DNA of 54,884 bases from Clostridia bacterium (lineage in GTDB: Bacteria > Bacillota > Clostridia > Christensenellales > Aristaeellaceae). The DNA is taken from the NCBI GenBank assembly GCA_017447185.1, contig JAFSOC010000033.1, positions 1 through 54,884 on the forward strand. The letters are read 5' to 3'. Under the pieces are notes generated by a model. The model saw only the letters and a program-made list of their open reading frames with translations. It was not told where the DNA came from and made no database searches. A program made the translations under genes and the position numbers. Numbering within the stretch: position 1 is the first letter of the stretch; each line of letters opens with the position of its first letter. Positions 34,511-42,594 of this stretch are shown piece after piece.

Positions 34511-34869
34511 GTGGCACCCCCTGTTTTGAATCCGACGAAAGCAAACCCATCCGACAAAGCATGTTTCCTGGCGGACCGAGGTTCCTGCGGAACTCCTGTA
34601 TCGAACCAGGCATCAATATCGATATCTGCAAATATCACCAGGCAGGCATCCCCGGGATGCACTTCAAACGGTACCGGCATGAATACCGGCACATCTCCAA
34701 GCAGTGGAAACGTCATGGATCCCACCTTCACCGCCGGCTGTATTACCGCTGTCTGGCGCTCCGCGTCAAAGGAAACCACTGTCCCCGGCAGGGCGCAGTG
34801 CAGGGAGGCGAAGATTTCCTTCTTCAGCGCTTCCCGCTCGTCCGGGGAAAGATATGTTTTGTCAGGCAT
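34507..34869 (-). CDS. Gp138-type baseplate spike protein
   Basis: 120 residues. The OB-fold-like segment LPGTVVSFDAERQTAVIQPA followed by FPLLGDVPVFMPVPF and HPGDACLVIFADIDIDAWF matches the Gp138 N-terminal family, part of the membrane-piercing spike of contractile tails. The ATG at 34869 has GGAGGAGG upstream. The upstream extension of the frame is out of place because it lies opposite the plus-strand GG-peptide gene. Confidence 0.78.
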   Translation of the reverse strand: MPDKTYLSPDEREALKKEIFASLHCALPGTVVSFDAERQTAVIQPAVKVGSMTFPLLGDVPVFMPVPFEVHPGDACLVIFADIDIDAWFDTGVPQEPRSARKHALSDGFAFVGFKTGGAT

Positions 34870-34999
34870 GAAATTACCTCCTCCGTGACGCGTCCGCCCA
34901 CGGTAAATTGGACACTCGAAAAGCAGGCAGAAGGAAACAAGCCGGTTGTGTCGAATAGAATCAATACTGAACAGGAAAACAGAAAAGAAAGGAGAGGCC

Positions 35000-35191
35000 A
35001 TGAAAGAAAAGAACCTGGCCAGAGCGCAGAAAAATACTGCCGCAACTGGCAAAGCCATGAACAATCTGCAGAAGATTGATGGGGCAAACGAACCGGACTT
35101 GGATGCAATGAGCAAAGTATCAGGCGGCTATCCTTTGTTTCGTTCTTTCCCTTCGTCTGAAGAAGAAAAGAAAAAGAGCAAACGTCCGTAA
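35000..35191 (+). CDS. Small double-glycine peptide in the prophage (63 residues)
   Basis: The ATG at 35000 follows AAAGGAG. Residues 32-43 read PDLDAMSKVSGG, matching the LSxxELxxVxGG leader end cut by C39 peptidases of bacteriocin exporters. The predicted core is short and basic (YPLFRSFPSSEEEKKKSKRP). It lies between two minus-strand baseplate genes and points the other way. An unusual feature is the extra lysine/asparagine-rich region before the leader motif. No exporter gene is in the window. It shares only the leader logic with the other three peptides. Confidence 0.65.
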   Translation: MKEKNLARAQKNTAATGKAMNNLQKIDGANEPDLDAMSKVSGGYPLFRSFPSSEEEKKKSKRP

Positions 35192-35210
35192 AAACTATAC
35201 ACAACGAATT

Positions 35211-35969
35211 TCACTGACGCAGCTGGATCACCAGCTGCGTTTTCCAGTCTTCGTAAGATGTATCAGCTTCCACCATCCGTTCCAGGATCAGGCCCTGCCA
35301 GTGTTCCCCGTCCGCTTCCAGCGTCATTTCTTCTCCCGGTTGGAATCCTGTCACACTTGTCGACAGGATCATTTTCTTTCCGCCGGCGGCAATCATTGGG
35401 GCGTCCGTCAGGTCGGTTTTAGTCAGGTGCAATGTTGGTTCCAGTGACTCCGCCGGAACGATGCACAGCCCCGCCGGTACCAGATAACCTTTTGCTCCGG
35501 CAGCCGTCAGCGCCATGGCAATGCAGTCCGCCGCCCGGCCGCAAAAAGCCTGGGCACGGCTGAATACCGGATCTGCTCCCGGGAATGACAGCAGCTGGAT
35601 CCCGGTTCCGGACGCATCCAGCATCAGCCGTACCGTTTCGGACACTGTCACTCCAGCCGAAACAGAAAGCGATATCTGTGTCTCCCACAGATCCAGGCCC
35701 AGGGAAAAAGCCACTGTAGTAATTGTTCCTTCCTGCACCGTTTCCCGAAATACATCCGACACCTTTCCGAACGCCAGGCAGGAATCATCCCGGTAAACCG
35801 AAAGTTCTTTCGTATTCCGTACCCGGAATACGTCCGCTTCCGAAAGATTCCAGCATTGCAGCAGGAATAAGGATGGAAACAATCCAATCTCTGTCTTTCC
35901 GGACAAATGAAAACGGCACTCGCCCGCAAAGGCTGTACCGTCAGCAAGGACTGTCAGTTTACGATCCAT
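35211..35969 (-). CDS. Phage baseplate hub-like protein (XkdQ-like)
   Basis: 252 residues starting at an ATG with GGAGGA. It is beta-rich throughout, with ADVFRVRNTKELSVYRDDS, GVTVSETVRLMLDASGTGI (the hub family's LysM-side helix) and a final LEADGEHWQGLILERMVEAD. It sits between spike and plug genes as hub proteins do. Its 5' side abuts repeat copy A (35985-36075). Confidence 0.65.
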   Translation of the reverse strand: MDRKLTVLADGTAFAGECRFHLSGKTEIGLFPSLFLLQCWNLSEADVFRVRNTKELSVYRDDSCLAFGKVSDVFRETVQEGTITTVAFSLGLDLWETQISLSVSAGVTVSETVRLMLDASGTGIQLLSFPGADPVFSRAQAFCGRAADCIAMALTAAGAKGYLVPAGLCIVPAESLEPTLHLTKTDLTDAPMIAAGGKKMILSTSVTGFQPGEEMTLEADGEHWQGLILERMVEADTSYEDWKTQLVIQLRQ

Positions 35970-35984
35970 ATGTGTCCTCCGCAT

Positions 35985-36075
35985 CCTCAATCGGCGCAAC
36001 TGCCCACTGGGCAGCTTGCTTGTTTCGGATGACCTCACAATCGACGAAATTTCTGACACTGTCAGTCGTCGATTG
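35985..36075 (+). repeat. 91-bp palindromic repeat, copy A
   Basis: Hairpin 1 is CTGCCC-ACT-GGGCAG (36000-36014). Hairpin 2 has outer arms 36038-36047 and 36066-36075 and an inner stem CTGAC-ACT-GTCAG (36053-36065). Between them is the conserved GCTTGTTTCGGATGACCTCA. Copies B (44298-44388) and C (47470-47561) keep these blocks while their stems change together. This copy is intergenic but supplies the last codons and stop of the plug gene. Confidence 0.85.
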
Positions 36076-36418
36076 TTCGCCCGAATAATATCCTGAACTC
36101 CGTCAGGTTCCCTTCCGCCGGATCCGGTGTAGAGGGATCGTCCGTATTCCGGATCACAAAAAGTGATCCCAACCCCTGGCCGTTCCGCAGATGCCGGAAC
36201 GGCAGAAAAAGATCATTCACCTGGCCGTAGGAACAGATCAGCGGGATTTGACTGATCAGCAACACTCCGCTGGAATTATCCCACACAGAAATCACCCAAA
36301 TCTCCGGAGCAGTCAGATACCGAATCTCTATTCGGGCATGAAAAGCAACACCGTCAATCTGCATATCCAGTGTGAAAACCTGCCTGGGATCTTCAGTTAG
36401 CGGCAGTATCCAATACAT
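36062..36418 (-). CDS. Baseplate plug protein (Pam3 gp18-like)
   Basis: 118 residues of beta-rich sequence: FTLDMQIDGVAFHARIEIRY, APEIWVISVWDNSSGVLL, and GQGLGSLFVIRNTDD. This matches from memory the plug proteins of contractile phages. The last codons and stop come from repeat copy A. Start follows GGAGTGAG. Confidence 0.68.
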   Translation of the reverse strand: MYWILPLTEDPRQVFTLDMQIDGVAFHARIEIRYLTAPEIWVISVWDNSSGVLLISQIPLICSYGQVNDLFLPFRHLRNGQGLGSLFVIRNTDDPSTPDPAEGNLTEFRILFGRTIDD

Positions 36419-36419
36419 A

Positions 36420-36929
36420 TCATCTCACTCCTGCCCGATCCAGCAGATTCTGCAGCGAAGTTCCGCTGACCGTCTGCACGGTTCCGGTGCTGCCGGTATG
36501 CACCGCCGTGCTGGCATTATCTGCAGTCTTTTCCTGCACTGCCGGCGGGACATACTGCACAAAAGTCAACGTGCCTTTCCAACCGGACTGAGAACTCTCG
36601 TCTACAGTGGCCACGAATTCTGAAAGCAGCATCGCGCTGTACGTCTTTGCCGGTGTGATCACATTGCACAGTGTCCGGGTTCTCTTAATGGCTTCCATCG
36701 CCTGCAGCATCTGATCTGACCAGCCGATCACATGCCCCACATCTGTTTCGATGATGGAAAGAATAATCTTATCCGGCTTATTTCTGGCTCCATTCACGTA
36801 ATCCGATCCGGAAGCGGATTCAGATTCCGTCTGGATCTTCAGGGAGAATTCATGCTGGATGGATATAACTCCGGAGAAGGTATAAACATACCCATAAGAT
36901 GGGAGCTGAACAGATACAGAGCTCGTCAT
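36420..36929 (-). CDS. Phage baseplate/tail protein, Dit-like N-terminal domain
   Basis: 169 residues. The N-terminal two thirds (VYTFSGVISIQHEFSLKIQ, GHVIGWSDQMLQAMEAIKR and NVITPAKTYSAMLLSEFVA) match the small baseplate proteins between tape measure and hub in contractile phages. The last 40 residues are a threonine/serine-rich tail. GGAGG lies across the preceding stop, so translation is coupled to the tape measure gene. Confidence 0.65.
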   Translation of the reverse strand: MTSSVSVQLPSYGYVYTFSGVISIQHEFSLKIQTESESASGSDYVNGARNKPDKIILSIIETDVGHVIGWSDQMLQAMEAIKRTRTLCNVITPAKTYSAMLLSEFVATVDESSQSGWKGTLTFVQYVPPAVQEKTADNASTAVHTGSTGTVQTVSGTSLQNLLDRAGVR

Positions 36930-36930
36930 C

Positions 36931-37626
36931 TTATTCGCCTCCCAATGTCCTCAGCAAATACTGTTCCGCCACGTTATAGACAGATCTTCCCACCGCTTCC
37001 GGATTGCTCCCGGCAGCAGTAACGTTGATGGATATCGGTGCCTGGATGGTCTTTGAGGAATTGTTCGTCACCGGAGCATTTACAGAAGAGACATTCAGCA
37101 GCGATTCCAGGCTGCTCACTGCAGCCTTTGCTCCAGTTTGTGCCACACTTGCCGTTGCAGCACTGGCCGCACTGCCGACAGCGCCGGCTGCATTACCTGT
37201 TCCCCCGGATGTTTCGATCTGTACTTTCAGAGGTAACACCGTGGAGGCAAACATACTCTGCAAAGATGACAGCGCATTTCTTCCGGCTGAAACTACTGCA
37301 GAACCGTCTGCCGTCAGTTTGAACGCCTTGGTTGCTTCCTTCAGGAAAGCGGCCAGTTCTTTATTCGCCTTTGTGAAATCCAGGGAAATGGGGATATTCA
37401 TCCCGGCAGGTTCTTCTGTTACACTGGCTTTACCGGAGTTCAGTCCCGGCAGGGAGATTTCATTGAGATCCCGGAAGAAAGCTCGTACAGATTCCCTGGC
37501 CCGGTCAAATGCCGCCGCCAGTTTTTCCGCCAGCGTCCGGTTCTCTTCCAGCGCGGCCTGCAGCCGCGCCACGCCGGATTCGTCAATCTCGACACCAAAG
37601 GAAGCAAGAAACTCCTGATCAGCCAT
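36931..37626 (-). CDS. Short tail tape measure protein
   Basis: 231 residues. The N-terminal helix FLASFGVEIDESGVARLQAA with NRTLAEKLAAAFDRARESVR is typical of tape measures, followed by an alanine-rich middle and a C-terminal beta segment IQAPISINVTAAGSNPEAVG. Position directly after the chaperone region and before baseplate genes is right. It is far shorter than usual (tails of this class need 500-1,500 residues), so the tail would be very short or the protein degraded. Confidence 0.65.
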   Translation of the reverse strand: MADQEFLASFGVEIDESGVARLQAALEENRTLAEKLAAAFDRARESVRAFFRDLNEISLPGLNSGKASVTEEPAGMNIPISLDFTKANKELAAFLKEATKAFKLTADGSAVVSAGRNALSSLQSMFASTVLPLKVQIETSGGTGNAAGAVGSAASAATASVAQTGAKAAVSSLESLLNVSSVNAPVTNNSSKTIQAPISINVTAAGSNPEAVGRSVYNVAEQYLLRTLGGE

Positions 37627-37864
37627 GAAAACCCTCCCGGAAAGTCAAAAAGTTTGCTTTTCTTAGCCTGCTGTACAGTTTCTTCCGGTTCACCCCCGCC
37701 GCTTCTCCGGATCCTCCCGTATCATCCAAAGAATCCTTACACGAACCGGAAAAACGTCAAATACCGCCGTTTCCGGGCTCTCCGTATATACAGGTGAAAG
37801 GAGCAATAAAGCTCCCGAATAAAAATAAAAGCAAGGCTACAAGCCAGAAAGAGAGGAACAAACA

Positions 37865-38074
37865 ATGAATAACAATATGATGGAACTCACAATAGACCAG
37901 ATGGAACGGGCGAACGGCGGATTCAGCCTTAACGGGGCTCTGAAAGGATTCTGCAAGGGCGCCGTCATCGGCGGGGTCCTCGGAGCCATGACCGGCACAC
38001 CGCAGGGCGCGCTGATCGGAACCGTCGGCGGAGCCACTGTAGGCACGATTGTCGGCGGCATCATGGAGGATTAA
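37865..38074 (+). CDS. Bacteriocin-like double-glycine peptide A (69 residues)
   Basis: Leader MELTIDQMERANGG (to residue 19) ends in the double glycine expected for C39-peptidase export. The core is glycine-rich and hydrophobic with repeated GxxxG spacings (FCKGAVIGGVLGAMTG, GTVGGATVGTIVGG), as in two-peptide class IIb bacteriocins. AGAGAGGAA lies upstream of the ATG. Peptide B follows four bases after its stop. The pair is plus-strand between the minus-strand tape measure and tail chaperone genes. Confidence 0.72.
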   Translation: MNNNMMELTIDQMERANGGFSLNGALKGFCKGAVIGGVLGAMTGTPQGALIGTVGGATVGTIVGGIMED

Positions 38075-38078
38075 GCAT

Positions 38079-38258
38079 ATGAATACGAATATGAAAGAAC
38101 TGAACCTGGACGAAATGGAACAGGTAAACGGCGGCTTCATCACCCTCCTTTGCGCGCTCGGAGTGGTTGCTGTCGGCACCGGTCTGGCATGCATCGCCGC
38201 ATACGCCACAAAAGACTCCGATAAACAAATGAAAAGATGCCCAAAGCCTGGATTCTAA
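38079..38258 (+). CDS. Bacteriocin-like double-glycine peptide B (59 residues)
   Basis: Leader MKELNLDEMEQVNGG is nearly the same as that of peptide A. The core starts with a 24-residue membrane segment (FITLLCALGVVAVGTGLACI) and ends with a basic tail (KDSDKQMKRCPKPGF) containing three cysteines in all. GGAGGA lies in the end of the upstream gene. Two peptides in tandem with the same leader point to a two-component bacteriocin or signal; no immunity gene is obvious. A hairpin terminator follows. Confidence 0.72.
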   Translation: MNTNMKELNLDEMEQVNGGFITLLCALGVVAVGTGLACIAAYATKDSDKQMKRCPKPGF

Positions 38259-38271
38259 TCCTTTATTCTCC

Positions 38272-38834
38272 TCATCCTTGCCGCGCAGTATCCTCTGCGC
38301 GGTTTTCGTTTTCCCTCTGCACCCGGATCAGTTCCGTGATATCCAGCAGATCATCCAGAGTATAAGTTCCGTCCCAGAGTTCATGCTGTTTCCACATTCC
38401 GGTACTTACCGGTAAGAACAAGAATTCATCCACATTCGGGCATTCGGCAATCAGGAACCCGGGATCATGGGCAGGGAGGTTGAGCCTCCCTCGCCGAAAA
38501 AACCTTCCAGCGTCCAGACGACTTCCTCCATCGTCAGCTTCAGGCAGATCCCCGGCTCATACTGCAGCTCCGGGTAGCTCCACTCTCCCTGGGTCATCAC
38601 CGGATACCACCCGGCCGGAAGCTGCACTTCGATATGTTGCAGGCAGGTGGTCATGAGGGACCGGAGATCCGCATCCGACAGTGCGGAGAGCAGATCCGCC
38701 GCTGCTCCTCCTTCCGGCAGGCGGGTCATCAGCCGCAGCAGGGTCACCCCTGAAAAGGCATCCAGCTTCGTCAGCCGAAAATCCATGTTCTTTCCATTCA
38801 GCGGAACGGAAAGGGTTTTTGTGATTTCTCTCAT
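38272..38834 (-). CDS. Tail assembly chaperone with -1 frameshift extension (G/GT type)
   Basis: The zero-frame product is 127 residues (stop at 38451) with FRLTKLDAFSGVTLLRLMTR and a C-terminal LTMEEVVWTLEGFFGEGG. A slippery T TTT TTC at codons F112-F113 followed by a GC stem-loop allows a -1 shift into a frame that stays open to 38272, giving about 187 residues with DPGFLIAECPNVDEFLFLP and TYTLDDLLDITELI. Such G/GT pairs, between tube and tape measure genes, are a general rule of long-tailed phages. The zero frame is XkdN-like. The extension has no ribosome site of its own. Confidence 0.75.
38281..38302 (+). terminator. Terminator of the GG-peptide pair
   Basis: CCGCGCAG (38281-38288) pairs with 38295-38302 across TATCCT and is followed by TTTTCGTTTT. 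It overlaps the end of the minus-strand frameshifted chaperone frame. Confidence 0.75.
38473..38502 (-). promoter_or_regulatory. Predicted -1 ribosomal frameshift signal
   Basis: Slippery heptamer TTTTTTC occupies minus-strand 38502-38496 in the right phase. After a four-base spacer follows a seven-bp stem (38485-38491 with 38473-38479) and a five-base loop. Shifting by -1 joins two open frames of the tail chaperone gene. Confidence 0.78.
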
Positions 38835-38837
38835 TTT

Positions 38838-39269
38838 TTACTGCTCCGTAATGGTCGTAGCCAGCAGGGTGATGATCCGGTTTGTAGCTGTCCGGTCAAA
38901 GACCCGGTCCGGCATCTTCTGTATTGTTACGCCGGTGCAGGTTACCGTGAAGCCACCAGCAAGATCCTGTATGGTCAGGACTCCGAGTGCGATCCGGGAT
39001 GGATCGCACTTTTTCTGCCAACCGATCCAGTGCACGAAGAATTCGTCCAGCTGTCCGTTCTGCGGGATCTCCATCGTTATGGTTCCGTTGGTGGATGTCA
39101 GTTTGTTTACGACCACATATCCATCCGCCGTCATAGTATGGCTTGTCAGATCCCCGGCGGAAGAGATGGTAATCTTTCCATGCCCGCACTGGTGTATATG
39201 CGCCCTGCCGACATCCGGATGACCCAGTTCCACCTTACAGTCTGTGATGGAATACACGTTATAGGCCAT
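38838..39269 (-). CDS. Phage tail tube protein (DUF3277-like)
   Basis: 143 residues. The beta-rich pattern MAYNVYSITDCKVELGHPD, HGKITISSAGDLTSHTMTAD, DEFFVHWIGWQK and DRVFDRTATNRIITLLAT matches the DUF3277 tube family. It forms the inner tube of the contractile tail and sits right after the sheath gene, as expected. A clean AGGAGG precedes the start. Confidence 0.82.
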   Translation of the reverse strand: MAYNVYSITDCKVELGHPDVGRAHIHQCGHGKITISSAGDLTSHTMTADGYVVVNKLTSTNGTITMEIPQNGQLDEFFVHWIGWQKKCDPSRIALGVLTIQDLAGGFTVTCTGVTIQKMPDRVFDRTATNRIITLLATTITEQ

Positions 39270-39282
39270 ATTTCTGCCTCCT

Positions 39283-40398
39283 TTATACGCTTACATTCAC
39301 CGAGATGACCACAGATTCCAGGCTCCCTGCCAACGTGAGCGCTGCCTGGATCGGCATTGCTTTGTGCGCGTCCCGGTCCGCATCCGACTGGTTATCATAG
39401 CTGTCCGCCCAGAGCAGGAAGCCGTTCTCGATATAGTCCCCGACAGAGATCCTGCCCACTGCGGAACCGCGCCACGCAGCCGTGGCCAGGATGCCGCGGG
39501 CGGTATAACCCGCGAGGATCGAAGAGAATGCATTGATAAACTGTGCAGATGCATCATCCGTCTGGGGCAGTTTATCCGGATTATCCGCCAGGAGGGCCAC
39601 TGCTGCGTTCTGCAGGTCCTCCGCGATCATATCGAGATAAAGAACTTCGTCATACCGATATCCGGAAGGCGTGCTTCCCTTCTCCAGCAGGGTATGCGTT
39701 TTTCCTCTTGTCACATACACATTCCCGCCCAGGGCTTCAATGGCATCCACCTGCGCCTGGGTCAGATCACTCGGCTGCATACCGCCCACCGGCTTATAAC
39801 ACAGGGCGAAGGACGATGCGGCATGCGCCGCCTGCAGACCCATGGCCGTACCCATCACGGCACCGGCATCCGATACTGCGGTGGAGAGCGTAGCGATCAC
39901 CCGCCGGGAGGAAGCGCTGTGCAGCTGGTCCAGCAGGGAGCCGGAAGCCACTGCGGCAGATGCGGTCCCGGTAATCGCATGGAAAAGCATCAGAGGCTTA
40001 TCCAGCCCGGCAATGTGGGTATTCAATGCCAGGACCTCCGCGTCCGTCCGGGTATCCGCCAGGGCGATGCCGTAGAAATCCTCCGTCTTCTCCAGGAGGG
40101 CGTCCAGCGCCTGTACTGGGGATTCCGAATTTGGGTAGCACGAAACCAGCAGTCTTCCGGGCACCGGCGAGGCTGCAAAGTATTTCTGCGCTGCCTTGTA
40201 AGGCTCCGAGGAGGCCGGGAAGCCGTCCGCGATCATACCGGCAGCCGCCTCCGCGGAGTTGGCATACGACCGGAGGCGCTTGGCTGCGGTATAGGAAGCA
40301 TCCTTCACCAGCAGCGCGCCGGTATCAAAGGACGTAGGCTGTGAGGCGGACCGGACTACATTCACGGCCACCCGGGCAATCGTATTGATGGAAAGCAT
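39283..40398 (-). CDS. Contractile tail sheath protein (DUF3383-like)
   Basis: 371 residues. The N-terminal segment FDTGALLVKDASYTAAKRLR and SAEAAAGMIADGFPASSEPYKAAQKYF, plus DFYGIALADTRTDAEVLAL in the middle, are typical of the DUF3383 sheath-like family. A sheath implies a myovirus-type, contracting tail. AAAGGAG precedes the ATG. A 199-base gap separates it from the PSD-like cargo gene that starts divergently. Confidence 0.82.
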   Translation of the reverse strand: MLSINTIARVAVNVVRSASQPTSFDTGALLVKDASYTAAKRLRSYANSAEAAAGMIADGFPASSEPYKAAQKYFAASPVPGRLLVSCYPNSESPVQALDALLEKTEDFYGIALADTRTDAEVLALNTHIAGLDKPLMLFHAITGTASAAVASGSLLDQLHSASSRRVIATLSTAVSDAGAVMGTAMGLQAAHAASSFALCYKPVGGMQPSDLTQAQVDAIEALGGNVYVTRGKTHTLLEKGSTPSGYRYDEVLYLDMIAEDLQNAAVALLADNPDKLPQTDDASAQFINAFSSILAGYTARGILATAAWRGSAVGRISVGDYIENGFLLWADSYDNQSDADRDAHKAMPIQAALTLAGSLESVVISVNVSV

Positions 40399-40434
40399 GC
40401 GGAATTTCTCCTTTCAGCAGATTGAATGGAATGA

Positions 40435-40469
40435 TATAATGCAGGTGAAGTGAGTTTATTTTTGAAATT
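40435..40469 (+). promoter_or_regulatory. Cargo promoter and leader of the PSD-like gene
   Basis: TATAAT at 40435-40440 is followed by a 20-base leader element (40450-40469, starting GTGAGTTTAT) that recurs with two mismatches at 43299-43318 before the NUDIX gene. Both cargo genes thus carry related start regions. Confidence 0.6.
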
Positions 40470-40597
40470 GTTGGCTAAGACAATCGGGATTTGAGTAGAG
40501 GATAAAATATAAACCGGCAGTACTGGTTTTATCTGTTGTCTGTATCCTTGTTGTATTTCGAAAGAATTTTGCATTAAAGCTTAAGGAGGTAATTCAA

Positions 40598-41923
40598 TTG
40601 AATCTTATCAGGAAAATACTGTGTTTGTTGATATTTGTCTGCTTGTTTGCAGGAGGCGTTGCAGAGCAAAATGCAGATGGTTCTGTTCCTGCCAGGACGC
40701 CTGTAATTTCTGAACAGTTTAATAGTTCCTATGCTTCAGAATCATTTAAGAATATGCTGAAGCAGCATCCTGATATTCAGAAATTGATCGAAAAATCGAT
40801 TGCACAGGCCGCGGAGATTAATCCGGACCGGGAGACAAACCCGGTTCAGTCACTTGATGAAATGTATGGTTTCCTTAACTACACCGTAACATGTATGCCA
40901 TGGAACATTATGCCAGAGGAACGATACGGCAATTTTGCCACAAAATGTGATCAGAGTATCCTCTATGTTTACTGGCTTTTGGACCAGCCCCTGCAGGAAC
41001 TGGAAAACAGAGAACTGTTTTATCCTTCAGTGGAATATCTGGAACCGGTATACCGGTGGCTGACGGAATATAATAATACCTGGAGGGATTTTCTGGATTC
41101 TGAAGAATCGTGGAAGCAGGAATATCTTGATATGCTTTTGCAGGATCCTTCCTGGAATCTGGATAAAGGCTGGTATGAGTCTCCGGAAAACTGGCACTCT
41201 TTCAATGAATTTTTCTCCAGAAAGCTTTCCGGAAATGCGGCACGGCCCATTGCGTCACCGCAGGATGATACGGTAGTGGTTTCACCGGCAGATTCACTTC
41301 CACAGGGTCTCTGGAAGATTGACGATAAGGGACTGTTTCATGCTGATCCTATTCTGAGAGAAGACGGCGTTACGATTAAGGACTCCACTTATATTTCTGT
41401 CGAGCAGCTCCTGGGAGAAGACGGTGCTGAATATGCAGCCCTGTTTCACGATGGGTATCTGACTCATACCTATCTGAACTATGACGATTATCACAGGTAT
41501 CATTTTCCTGTTTCCGGCACGGTTGAGGCTGTGTACACGGTCCCGTATGCCAATGCGGTAGGCGGTGTTGTCTATTGGGATGATCAGCGCGGGTTATATG
41601 TTCTGGAATCGAATTCCCTTTCCTGGCAGAGTATAGAGACAAGGGGATGCGTCCTGATCAATACCGAATACGGAATGGTTGCTGTGATCCCGGTTGGAAT
41701 GGGGCAGGTTTCAAGCGTTAATTTCCTGGACAATGTAAAGCCTGGAGCAAAAGTAACAAAGGGAGATGAGCTGGGATATTTCCTGTTTGGCGGTTCAGAC
41801 TGTGTAATGTTGTTTGAAGGCCGTTCAGGATTCCAGCTTACCGTTCCGGAAGGTGGTACAGGAAGCTACTCTGCTGGTTACGCCCATGTATTTTGCGGGG
41901 AGGAATATGGCCGGTTTCAATAA
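40598..41923 (+). CDS. Secreted phosphatidylserine decarboxylase-like protein (cargo)
   Basis: 441 residues, starting at TTG with AAGGAGG eight bases upstream. A signal peptide (MNLIRKILCLLIFVCLF, cleavage near VAEQN) precedes a 200-residue N-terminal region of unknown fold. The C-terminal half carries the decarboxylase triad: VVVSPADSLPQG (Asp 232), DYHRYHFPVSGTV (His 299 or 302) and FGGSDCVMLF, whose serine 400 would be the self-cleavage site that makes the pyruvoyl group (usual motif GST). The base composition is lower in GC than the phage genes around it, and it runs opposite to them. An exported enzyme of this class could modify host lipids. Confidence 0.78.
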   Translation: MNLIRKILCLLIFVCLFAGGVAEQNADGSVPARTPVISEQFNSSYASESFKNMLKQHPDIQKLIEKSIAQAAEINPDRETNPVQSLDEMYGFLNYTVTCMPWNIMPEERYGNFATKCDQSILYVYWLLDQPLQELENRELFYPSVEYLEPVYRWLTEYNNTWRDFLDSEESWKQEYLDMLLQDPSWNLDKGWYESPENWHSFNEFFSRKLSGNAARPIASPQDDTVVVSPADSLPQGLWKIDDKGLFHADPILREDGVTIKDSTYISVEQLLGEDGAEYAALFHDGYLTHTYLNYDDYHRYHFPVSGTVEAVYTVPYANAVGGVVYWDDQRGLYVLESNSLSWQSIETRGCVLINTEYGMVAVIPVGMGQVSSVNFLDNVKPGAKVTKGDELGYFLFGGSDCVMLFEGRSGFQLTVPEGGTGSYSAGYAHVFCGEEYGRFQ

Positions 41924-42010
41924 CGCTGGCTCAAGTGCCTGAGCACTATCTGTTGAGTGACAAATTCCCGGGATACCTGTTGGCAAGAAATTTCGGAAGC
42001 TTATTGCTTC

Positions 42011-42556
42011 TCACCCCCGCCGGATCACCACCGCCGGGGCGGACGCAACCGCACCCCTTCTTGCGGGGTGCGTTTCTTTTTCCTCCGCCCGCAGGAAAAC
42101 CGTTAGATCCGCCCGCTGCCGCCAGAGGGAGCCCTCCGGCTCATGCAGCAGCTGCGGCTCCGGCGGATCCGGCACCGGATAGATCCCCGCCTTCCGTAGG
42201 ATGCTCCGGGGATAGCCGGAGCCGTCCAGATACAGAAAAGCCCGGATCTTCCGGGCGTTTTCCAATGCGTGGGGACCATAGCAGACCACCACAAGCCGCC
42301 ATGCCGAGAAAGAGGAAACCGACGGCGTATGAGATGCTGATCCCGTATTCGTCGTATTGTACATCACCGGGGGCTCCGGCGCGGAATCCGGCTCGATGGA
42401 GTAATAGATCACATCCGTATCCCGAGGCGGCCGCGGCGCATTCTCCGGTTCCTGGTATGCCTCCCGGATCAGGACCGCCGCCGCAGCGGAGGAAGACTGC
42501 AGCCCGAAGCAGGCGCAGATGGCGGAAAACAGGATTGTATTCATCTGCTGATTCAT
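42011..42556 (-). CDS. Phage neck/tail-completion protein (LIC_12616-like)
   Basis: 181 residues. It starts with MNTILFSAICACFGLQSS and contains VYYSIEPDSAPEPP-like text (here DVIYYSIEPDSAPEPP) and WRLVVVCYGPHALENARKIR, which match a neck protein family found before the sheath gene in this phage type. Its 3' end overlaps a plus-strand terminator. AAAAGGA lies before the ATG. Confidence 0.68.
   Translation of the reverse strand: MNQQMNTILFSAICACFGLQSSSAAAAVLIREAYQEPENAPRPPRDTDVIYYSIEPDSAPEPPVMYNTTNTGSASHTPSVSSFSAWRLVVVCYGPHALENARKIRAFLYLDGSGYPRSILRKAGIYPVPDPPEPQLLHEPEGSLWRQRADLTVFLRAEEKETHPARRGAVASAPAVVIRRG
42050..42072 (+). terminator. Terminator of the PSD-like gene
   Basis: CGCACCCC (42050-42057) and GGGGTGCG (42065-42072) form a stem followed by TTTCTTTTTCC. 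It sits inside the 3' end of the minus-strand neck gene. Confidence 0.7.
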
Positions 42557-42558
42557 GA

Positions 42559-42594
42559 TATAATCCTTTTCAGAAAGAAAAGTGAAAAGAGGAT
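42559..42594 (+). promoter_or_regulatory. Cargo promoter of the GG-LysM gene
   Basis: TATAAT (42559-42564) with TTGTAT 18 bases upstream, followed by CCTTTTCAG, closely matches the NUDIX promoter TATAATCCTTTTCGG (43276-43290). Confidence 0.55.

Noticed and set aside
37757-38209. Minus-strand frame of 150 codons opposite the GG-peptide pair
   Set aside because: The plus-strand genes have ribosome sites, matching leaders and a terminator; the opposite frame has none of these.
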